Source of the DNA: Algibacter miyuki
Lineage (GTDB): Bacteria > Bacteroidota > Bacteroidia > Flavobacteriales > Flavobacteriaceae
Length of the DNA: 64,000 nt
Strand: one strand, 5' to 3'
Assembly (NCBI RefSeq): GCF_042427745.1
Contig: NZ_JBHMFA010000034.1
Positions 55,052 through 62,349 of the stretch are shown here, piece after piece. Position 1 is the stretch's first letter. The number at the start of each line of letters is the position of its first letter. Below the pieces are notes generated by a model, which was not told the DNA's origin, ran no database searches, and worked only from the letters and a program-made list of their open reading frames with translations. The position numbers and the translations under genes were made by a program.

Positions 55052-56758
55052 TTATATCTGTTCTTTATACGACGAAAACAGATCTACAAACGGCTGCTCT
55101 CTTACTTCTTTCTTAGGATTATAATTTTTATTTACACTTGGCCAATAGCGCTTATCTATATTTAGTTTTAACCAATTCATTAATTTATTAAACATCTCTT
55201 TTTTTAATTCTGGGCGTTCTTCAGCTAAATTGTGTTTTTCAAAAGGATCTTTTTCTAAATTATATAAATACAATCTACCATACCAATCAAAAATAAGCTT
55301 ATAATCACCATCCCTAATAGCAGAATGTGGTGTAAGCGCAAAAGGCTCATATGGACTATTATAAATTACATTAAACGGATAATGCCAGTAATGAGTTGTT
55401 TTTGAATAGCTTTTATTTTCATTATCTAAATCTGAGAGCATAGCTATTAAACTTTCGCCATCTAAATTATTTTGAGCAACAATTTCTTTTGAATTATATC
55501 CTGCCGCCTCTAAAAGAGACGGATAAATATCCGTACAGTCTACAGGAACATCTACCCACTTCCCTTCTTGCACTTTACCTTTCCATCTAAAAACTAAAGG
55601 AACTCTAATTCCACCTTCGGTAACACATGCCTTTCCTCCTAAAAATGGGTCGTTATTGGTTCCTTTATCATTTGGAGTAACTTCTGCATCTATACCTCCA
55701 TTATCAGACATGAACACAACAAGCGTATTTTCTTCTATATTTAATACTTTTAATTTATTTAAAATAGCACCAACGGAACGATCTAAACTCTTTATCATAG
55801 ATGCATAAACCGGGTCCTTATGCCCGTTCCATCCTTTACTTTCTTTAACATGAAAATGAGTTATTTCGTCGTCTTTTCCTTGGTACGGTGTATGAATTGC
55901 AAAATGTGAAAAATATAAAAAGAAAGGTTTATCGGTATTTCCAGCTTTATTTTCTATAAATTCAAGCGCCTGTGAGGTAAGATCATCGGTTAAATAATCC
56001 TCGTTAGTTTCTTTTCCCGAATCACCAATTTCTAGAGCCTCAGGAGAAACTTTTGGAAACATTTTATTGGTTCTATTATTCCAAGCCCCTTTCCAGTTAT
56101 AATAAGCTGATCCCCCGGCATCATACCATGCTAAAGGTTGAAAACCTTGGTCTTTTGGTTGATACCCTTTTGCTCCAAAACCACCCACATGCCATTTACC
56201 AATAAAAGCTGAATGATAATCTTTCAAAGCTTCTGCTATAGAGAGTTCATCTCTACCTCCATCAATGGCATTTCCTGTTGGAACGGCCGAATTAGAAATT
56301 CCATTTATTAATGCTTGCTCTATCTTAATATTATCTTTATGCTCAAAAACATCGTGTACATAAAAGCCTTTAGGCACGTCTGCTTTTTGATTATAATAAG
56401 TTGCTCTTGGTGGCATTGCTGTAGTAAAACCAACACGTCCAGCATATTTACCGGTTAATATGCTTGCTCGTGTAGGTGAGCATAATTGGTTGGCATAAGC
56501 TTGTGAAAACGAAGTGCCTTCACTTACTAGTTTGTCAATATTTGGAGTTTCATAAAACATTTCATCCGGATGCGTGCCCGTAAACTTATTGGCATAAGCC
56601 TGGCTATCCATTATACCAAAGTCATCGGCAAGAATAAAAATAATGTTGGGACGTGAAATTTCTTCCACTTCCTCTTTATTTTTTTTGTCCTGTTTAAATT
56701 GGCAACCTACCAAGAGTAGTCCTATTAAGCAGTACATGCTATTTTTTATTACTGTCAT
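55052..56758 (-). CDS. Sulfatase (family S1), lipoprotein
   Basis: 568 residues from the ATG at 56758, chosen because it begins a lipoprotein signal (lipobox Cys19 in LLLVGC); the longer frame to 56956 overlaps the end of the preceding gene. Asp45-Asp46 in LADDFG and maturation motif C-S-P-T-R from Cys93, ASILTGKYAGRVG. A 60-residue insertion after this block (PPRATYYNQKADVPKGFYVH and on) separates it from the GKWHVGG region, so it is longer than its relatives. SDNGGIDAE is intact. Second gene of a two-gene minus operon behind DUF5722. Confidence 0.93.
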   Translation of the reverse strand: MTVIKNSMYCLIGLLLVGCQFKQDKKNKEEVEEISRPNIIFILADDFGIMDSQAYANKFTGTHPDEMFYETPNIDKLVSEGTSFSQAYANQLCSPTRASILTGKYAGRVGFTTAMPPRATYYNQKADVPKGFYVHDVFEHKDNIKIEQALINGISNSAVPTGNAIDGGRDELSIAEALKDYHSAFIGKWHVGGFGAKGYQPKDQGFQPLAWYDAGGSAYYNWKGAWNNRTNKMFPKVSPEALEIGDSGKETNEDYLTDDLTSQALEFIENKAGNTDKPFFLYFSHFAIHTPYQGKDDEITHFHVKESKGWNGHKDPVYASMIKSLDRSVGAILNKLKVLNIEENTLVVFMSDNGGIDAEVTPNDKGTNNDPFLGGKACVTEGGIRVPLVFRWKGKVQEGKWVDVPVDCTDIYPSLLEAAGYNSKEIVAQNNLDGESLIAMLSDLDNENKSYSKTTHYWHYPFNVIYNSPYEPFALTPHSAIRDGDYKLIFDWYGRLYLYNLEKDPFEKHNLAEERPELKKEMFNKLMNWLKLNIDKRYWPSVNKNYNPKKEVREQPFVDLFSSYKEQI

Positions 56759-56804
56759 AAATATATTATTTAATATGAATTTTGTTTTAAATAACCTGTT
56801 TTTA

Positions 56805-58910
56805 CTATTTAATTGGATCCTTATGATGAATTTCATCCCAATGATCAATTCCAATAATTTCTTTATACTGGTCGTAAACTTCGGCTTCTTTTTCGGTACC
56901 AAAAGCTTGATACACCTTCCAAACGGGTTTAATACCACTAGGGTCTTCTTTATCATCAGGAAAACGTCTTAGCCCAATACGCAGTCCGCCTTCTTTACGA
57001 TTATCTTGCCAATTATGATATTGAAAACCATCAATACCATCTAAAAACTTCAACTTTTTCATAGCATAAGCCATGCCTGCCGCTTGTTCTTTTAAATCTT
57101 GGGCACTGTAAGTTGGAGAGTTTGTTCCGTTTTCAGACAAGTATACAAGTCGTTTCTTTTGTCCTTTAAAAAGGACTTCAGGCTGTTTTACCCAAGCATC
57201 TAGCACTTCTAAATTCTTAAAAGTAATTAGCTTAGTATTAAAATCAAAGCTTACTTTGTTATCGAGCCAAGTCTTAGGCTCTCGTAACGACTCAGGGTAA
57301 GGGTGTTGCGCAATAGCCCACTCAAAATCGCCCTCAGCTTTAGAGTATTGTAACAATTGTTCAAGCAGTTCTTTAGAATGATAGAAATGTGGATTGGACG
57401 TCCAATTCCAGTAATGAGTAAGTGTTATAAATACTTTTGAATTGGGATTATATTTTCTTGCAATATTATGAGACATACGCATGGATTTATGGTATATATC
57501 CATAAAAACTAAAGCGGTTTTTTCTCCTGCATTCGTCCATACCCATCCAGCATCCACTTCGTTATGGATTATCCAATGATGGATACGCCCATATTTTTTA
57601 TCAGGCCTCATATAGCGATTCGCCAAAAAATCTAAAACAGCAGCATAATACCTAACACCTTTTGGTGTGGTTAGGTTGGGCATGGTATAAATACCAGAAG
57701 GATCGCAATCTGGATGCTCTAGAATAGCGCCTATTTTTTTATCTAAAGATTTTGAAGCCTTATCCACAAGTAATATGGCAGACACCTCAATATTTCTTGC
57801 GGCAGTACTTAAAAACGTTTTATCTTGACGGTCTATTTCTTTTTTATCTACATAATAGGTTTCTCCCATATATTCAAAAGACATATTTTGGGGCGATGGA
57901 CCAGAGCGAAAAAATCTATTTATCATGATATTCACCGTCACGCTAGTAATACCTAAACTATCCAAATCGGTATATGGCGCTGCCCGATTGATACTATAAC
58001 CTCCCAACCCTTTTTTAGTAGCAGGTTTAACAAATGGGTAGCGATATTTCGGAACAACAGAATCGGTATATCTTGCATGAGAAACGCCTTTGTATTGATT
58101 ATCTTCTTTTTCAACAATCATCCATTTTGACAACAATCTATCTTGTTTATATCCATTACGTTTTACATAGCGATTTACTTCAACATCAAAGTGCCCGTTT
58201 TTAGATTTTATAGGTTCCAAAAACTCAAATTTCTCCAATTCTGTTCCATTTTCATGAACATCAATTTCGGCTATATAATAGTTTTTTGTTTTTGAAATTT
58301 CTCCTGCCAATTTCACTTTGTCGTTGGTAACCAAAACATTTGATATGCTATTTGGAAATTCCTTATCCAAATAAAATCTTAAATCATTCTCAAAATTTAA
58401 TTCCTGTTGCTTCTTTGCCTCCTTATTAGATTGAATATCTAACTCTCTAGCACTCATAGCCCGAAGTTCTAAGTTTCTTATTTGAATATTCAAAGCTGGG
58501 GCAGTTCCAAAATCCAATCTTAAAAAATCTCCTGCCTTTCCCCATTCTCCAACATATTCACTAAGATCCATTCTAAACAAAACCCATCCTTCGGTACTGC
58601 CTATATCACCAACCATAACACTCTTAACCTGTTCCCCTAAGGGATAAAAATACACCTCTATATGGTCTAAACCCGTTGGACAGAAATACTCAAACGAAAG
58701 TTGGTTATTTTCTTTAATTAAATTATGAGATAAAGGCTTTATAAATACATAAGGGTCTTCTCCCAAAGTCTTAACATCATATACATCATCCTCTAAAACA
58801 CTTATTTCTATCTGATTATACTTTTGGGTATCTACATTTAAAGTCGTAGCGCCAGTTTGAGAAAAAAGACAAATAGGGAATATAAAAAAAAACAAAAGAC
58901 ACTTTTCCAT
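56805..58910 (-). CDS. DUF5722 protein, probable clan GH-A glycosidase
   Basis: 701 residues from ATG 58910; a TTG start at 58928 is rejected because it lies only four bases from the promoter box. Signal peptide 1-17 (FPICLFSQ). The first 200 residues form a beta-sandwich, with a second sandwich-like part before the catalytic barrel. The barrel (from about 290) has GRIHHWIIHNEVDAGW, with Asn-Glu as probable acid/base, VFITLTHYWNWT, FEWAIAQHPYP and RLVYLSENGTNS as the probable nucleophile strand, the DUF5722 arrangement. Activity on a rhamnose-rich glycan is likely from context, but the family has no firm general reaction I can state. Confidence 0.8.
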   Translation of the reverse strand: MEKCLLFFFIFPICLFSQTGATTLNVDTQKYNQIEISVLEDDVYDVKTLGEDPYVFIKPLSHNLIKENNQLSFEYFCPTGLDHIEVYFYPLGEQVKSVMVGDIGSTEGWVLFRMDLSEYVGEWGKAGDFLRLDFGTAPALNIQIRNLELRAMSARELDIQSNKEAKKQQELNFENDLRFYLDKEFPNSISNVLVTNDKVKLAGEISKTKNYYIAEIDVHENGTELEKFEFLEPIKSKNGHFDVEVNRYVKRNGYKQDRLLSKWMIVEKEDNQYKGVSHARYTDSVVPKYRYPFVKPATKKGLGGYSINRAAPYTDLDSLGITSVTVNIMINRFFRSGPSPQNMSFEYMGETYYVDKKEIDRQDKTFLSTAARNIEVSAILLVDKASKSLDKKIGAILEHPDCDPSGIYTMPNLTTPKGVRYYAAVLDFLANRYMRPDKKYGRIHHWIIHNEVDAGWVWTNAGEKTALVFMDIYHKSMRMSHNIARKYNPNSKVFITLTHYWNWTSNPHFYHSKELLEQLLQYSKAEGDFEWAIAQHPYPESLREPKTWLDNKVSFDFNTKLITFKNLEVLDAWVKQPEVLFKGQKKRLVYLSENGTNSPTYSAQDLKEQAAGMAYAMKKLKFLDGIDGFQYHNWQDNRKEGGLRIGLRRFPDDKEDPSGIKPVWKVYQAFGTEKEAEVYDQYKEIIGIDHWDEIHHKDPIK

Positions 58911-58931
58911 AGTAATACTGTTTATCAAAGG

Positions 58932-58966
58932 TAAAAATACGTTGCATTTTTCAAAAAACTATCCTG
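58932..58966 (-). promoter_or_regulatory. CAGGAT-type promoter (site k) for the DUF5722 operon
   Basis: Minus strand: CAACAGGATA with CAGGAT at 58966-58961, and TATTTTTA at 58939-58932, exactly 27 bases downstream. The upstream half-site is not clear. The short leader (22 bases to the ATG at 58910) favours that start. Confidence 0.68.
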
Positions 58967-59079
58967 TTGAATACGGTACGTCTACAGAAAGGGCATGATA
59001 GTATTATTATTCTTTCTAAATACTTTAGAGGTCTCTAAAACACTTACAGGAAGCCTATATAATTCTAAATATTAATGAT

Positions 59080-60516
59080 ATGAAGAAAACCTCCTTTTTA
59101 ATTCTACTTTTTTTAATTCATGCACAAACATTTGCACAAGCCAAGCCTAATATTATTGTCATTTTCACAGATGACCAAGGATACGCCGACATTGGTGTAA
59201 ATGGGCAAGTTGATGATATTAAAACCCCAAACATTGATTTATTGGCAAAAACTGGAGTTAGAATGACAGCAGGCTATGTAACCGCTCCACAATGTATTCC
59301 TTCTAGAGCAGGACTATTATCTGGTAGATACCAACAACGTTTTGGACTAGATCATAATGGCACTATACCGTTGCCCTTAGACGAAACATTAATATCCCAA
59401 CGTATGCAAAAAGCAGGATACGTTACTGGTATGACAGGAAAATGGCATTTAGAACCTAACCATCAACAAGAAAAATGGTTAAAAGAACATATGCCCGAAC
59501 TAAATATTAAAACAGTGAAACCAAGTGATATTCCTTTCGAAAGAAAAATACCTTATATGAGTTCTAATAGAGGTTTTGATGACACATTTCAAGGCTATAT
59601 TCAAGACTATTGGACAACTTATACGTTAGACGGAGAAAGAAATATGGAAGCGCATTGGATAAAACAAGCGGGCTATAGACTGGATATTCAAACCGATGCA
59701 ACGGTAAAATTTATAGAGAATAACAAAGACAAGCCGTTCTTTTATTATACATCCTATTTTGCGCCACACGTACCTTTAGGGGCTACAAAAAAATACATGG
59801 ATCGTTTCCCTGAAGATATGCCAAAACGAAGACAATATTGCTTAGCCATGATGTCTGCTATAGATGATGGTGTTGGTAAAATAAAAGAGACCCTAAAAAA
59901 ACTGGGGCTAGACGAAAATACAGTCATCTTTTTTATAAGTGATAATGGTGCGCCAATAAAACTAAACATGGCCGATACCCCAGGTGTTGGACCAGGTTGG
60001 GATGGCTCTAAAAACACACCTTGGGTTGGAGAAAAAGGTATGCTCTCGGAAGGAGGCATAAGAATACCCTATATTATAAATTGGCCAGCAGGTTTACCCA
60101 AAGGTTTAGTTTATGATAAGCCTGTTATTTCACTAGATGTTGCCGCAACCTGCATTGCTTTGGCTGGTTTACCAGAAACAGATGAGTTAGATGGCACCAA
60201 CCTTATCCCCTACTTAAATAACACAAAAAAAGGCGATCCACATCAAGCCCTTTTTTGGAGGTTTTGGGGACAATCAGCTGTAAGAATGGGAGATTATAAA
60301 TTTTTAAAGTCAGGAAAACACGAGTACCTATTTGATGTTACTTCAGCAGCCCATGAAAACGAAAATCTAATAAATACATATCCACGAAAAGCGAAAGTAT
60401 TAAAGAAAAGATTAAAACAATGGGGACAGGAACTTAAAAACTCTGGAATACCAACAAAAGATTTTAACGAACAAGATTCAGTATTTAGAAATCATTATTT
60501 AAAATCAGTAAAATAA
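59080..60516 (+). CDS. Sulfatase (family S1), secreted
   Basis: 478 residues; signal peptide 1-20 (HAQTFAQ). Asp31-Asp32 in FTDDQGYAD and maturation motif C-I-P-S-R from Cys72, AGLLSGRYQQRFGLD. GKWHLEPN and SDNGAP are intact. It starts a two-gene + unit with the isomerase-lactonase fusion, 14 bases downstream. Upstream, CAGAAA and TACAGGAAG lie where a promoter is expected but neither fits the regulon pattern well, so it may share the divergent control of site k. Confidence 0.95.
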   Translation: MKKTSFLILLFLIHAQTFAQAKPNIIVIFTDDQGYADIGVNGQVDDIKTPNIDLLAKTGVRMTAGYVTAPQCIPSRAGLLSGRYQQRFGLDHNGTIPLPLDETLISQRMQKAGYVTGMTGKWHLEPNHQQEKWLKEHMPELNIKTVKPSDIPFERKIPYMSSNRGFDDTFQGYIQDYWTTYTLDGERNMEAHWIKQAGYRLDIQTDATVKFIENNKDKPFFYYTSYFAPHVPLGATKKYMDRFPEDMPKRRQYCLAMMSAIDDGVGKIKETLKKLGLDENTVIFFISDNGAPIKLNMADTPGVGPGWDGSKNTPWVGEKGMLSEGGIRIPYIINWPAGLPKGLVYDKPVISLDVAATCIALAGLPETDELDGTNLIPYLNNTKKGDPHQALFWRFWGQSAVRMGDYKFLKSGKHEYLFDVTSAAHENENLINTYPRKAKVLKKRLKQWGQELKNSGIPTKDFNEQDSVFRNHYLKSVK

Positions 60517-60530
60517 CCAATAACATTAAA

Positions 60531-62195
60531 ATGAAAACACTATTAAAATTACTATTTTTTATTCTTTCAATATCTACAAATGCACAAGGCATAGATAAGT
60601 CGTTATATGCTTTTGATTTTAAAATGGAGCACATCCCGATAGCCGAACGCGCAAAACTGTTTGCTAAATTAGGATATAGCGGTACAACACTTAGAGTGCA
60701 ATCCGATAAACAAAGGGATATACTAAAGTCTTATTTAGAGACTAAGGAATTCTCTAGTGGTAAGCTTACCATACCCGTTGTGTTTTTCGGTTTCAATTTC
60801 TCAAATAATATTGAAACTCAAAACATAATGTGGCGAAGAACCTTAGCTGCGCTACCTCAAGGAACAGCAATGTGGGTTATTATAAATGGAAATGCCACCA
60901 AAGAAAAGACGCTCCTTCTATTAAAAACAATGGCTCAAGAAGCTCAAAAAGTTAATAAGGATATTGTTATTTATCCACATGATAACTGTTTTATAGAATC
61001 TGCAGAAGAAGCTATTCCATACATTGAAGAAGTTAATGAACCAAACTTATTTCTAACATTACATTTATGCCATGAAATGCGTGCCGGAAATGGCAATCGC
61101 CTTCTTGAGGTTGCTATAAAAGCAGCGCCATATTTAAAATTCGCTTCTATTTCCGGCACTAATGTAACCATGTTTGCAAATGATAAAGCAAATTGGTCTG
61201 ACGCTATAAAACCACTAGATCAAGGCGATTATGACGTTTCTAAATTTGTTTCCGTTTTACAAAAAATAAAATTCAAAGGTAAAACGATGTTACACACCTT
61301 TGGTATTGAAGATGAACCTAAAGAGCATCTATCGCGCTCTATAACAAAGTGGAATACTATGGTAGATTCAACTTATAAAATCCAAAATAATGATCTCAAT
61401 CATATTTTAGACAATCCAGAAAATGCCTATTGGGATAGCATTTCAAAATCGTGGTTTATTTCAAATTTAGGAGGCGAAAAAGTAACTCTTGAGAAAGATG
61501 GTTATGGTTGGATAACACGACTAGACGAAAACGGAAACATTATTTCTAATAGATGGATAGAAGGCTTAGATGCACCTACCGGAATGGCTTCATATAAAAA
61601 TCTATTATATGTAGGAGACCGTGGAGTTTTGGTAGAAATTAATATTTCAACAGGTGAAATTATTAGGAAAATAAATTTACCAAACTCTGAATTTATTAAT
61701 GATGTAGCCGCTTCTAGAAATGGAGATATTTATATATCTGATACCTTTACTAATACCATTTATAAACTTCCGGAAGGTGGTAATATTGAAATCTTTGTAA
61801 AAAATGACCTGTTAGAATACCCAAATGGTTTGTGGGTAGATAAAAATGAATTAATTGTAGCTACTTGGGGACCAATGACCAATCGCGCTACATTTGAAAC
61901 AAGCAAAAAAGGAACTCTAAAGACGATAAACCTAAAAACAAAAAAAATAAGTCCTATTGGAAAAGGATTACCAATAGCAAACTTTGACGGTGTCATTAAA
62001 TATGGTCCATATTATTACGCTACGGATTGGACAGGAGGAAGATTACTAAAAATTAACAAAAAAGGTGATGTAAAAGAAGTGATTTCTGGATTTTCACAAT
62101 TTGCAGATTTGGGTATTAACCCAGAAAAAGGTCTCATCATGATTCCTGAAATGAGCAAAAATCGCTTCATTTTTTTTAATTTAAAATCATTCTAA
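60531..62195 (+). CDS. Fusion of xylose-isomerase-like barrel and SMP-30/lactonase-like propeller
   Basis: 554 residues with a signal peptide (1-19, STNAQG). Residues about 20-275 form an AP-endonuclease-2/xylose-isomerase-like barrel (KLFAKLGYSGTTLRVQ, VIYPHDNCF, LFLTLHLCHEMRAGNG, GKTMLHTFGIEDE), with His/Glu/Asp candidates for metal binding. Residues about 283-554 are a six-bladed propeller of SMP-30/gluconolactonase type (NPENAYWDSISKSWFISNLG, GMASYKNLLYVGDRG, NDVAASRNGDIYISDTF, PNGLWVDKNELIVATWG). The two parts normally occur as separate enzymes of sugar oxidation pathways. The combination, exported, suggests epimerising or hydrolysing an oxidised sugar or lactone (inference). Confidence 0.8.
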   Translation: MKTLLKLLFFILSISTNAQGIDKSLYAFDFKMEHIPIAERAKLFAKLGYSGTTLRVQSDKQRDILKSYLETKEFSSGKLTIPVVFFGFNFSNNIETQNIMWRRTLAALPQGTAMWVIINGNATKEKTLLLLKTMAQEAQKVNKDIVIYPHDNCFIESAEEAIPYIEEVNEPNLFLTLHLCHEMRAGNGNRLLEVAIKAAPYLKFASISGTNVTMFANDKANWSDAIKPLDQGDYDVSKFVSVLQKIKFKGKTMLHTFGIEDEPKEHLSRSITKWNTMVDSTYKIQNNDLNHILDNPENAYWDSISKSWFISNLGGEKVTLEKDGYGWITRLDENGNIISNRWIEGLDAPTGMASYKNLLYVGDRGVLVEINISTGEIIRKINLPNSEFINDVAASRNGDIYISDTFTNTIYKLPEGGNIEIFVKNDLLEYPNGLWVDKNELIVATWGPMTNRATFETSKKGTLKTINLKTKKISPIGKGLPIANFDGVIKYGPYYYATDWTGGRLLKINKKGDVKEVISGFSQFADLGINPEKGLIMIPEMSKNRFIFFNLKSF

Positions 62196-62275
62196 ACAAA
62201 CATCATTAATAACTAATAATCAATTAATTAACACCAAAACCACTTAAAATAATTACTCTTTTCACTTATAATTTA

Positions 62276-62320
62276 CAAGGTACTACAGGATAGACAAATT
62301 GGTTAATGAATATACTTTTG
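62276..62320 (+). promoter_or_regulatory. CAGGAT-type promoter (site m) for the rhamnulose-phosphate aldolase
   Basis: TACAGGATA with CAGGAT at 62286-62291, CAAGG half-site 10 bases upstream (62276), and a perfect TACTTTTG at 62313-62320 exactly 27 bases on. The start codon is 29 bases further. It ties intracellular rhamnose breakdown to the same regulon as the secreted enzymes. Confidence 0.75.
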
Positions 62321-62349
62321 AACTAACATTTTTAACAAACAAACCATTA

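Noticed and set aside
56759..56956. Longer N-terminus for the 55052 sulfatase
   Set aside because: 66 basic residues without a signal, overlapping the DUF5722 3' end; the ATG at 56758 starts a standard lipoprotein signal.
59041..59080. TACAGGAAG upstream of the 59080 sulfatase as a fourteenth CAGGAT site
   Set aside because: CAGGAA instead of CAGGAT, only about 30 bases from the start codon, and no box 27 bases on.
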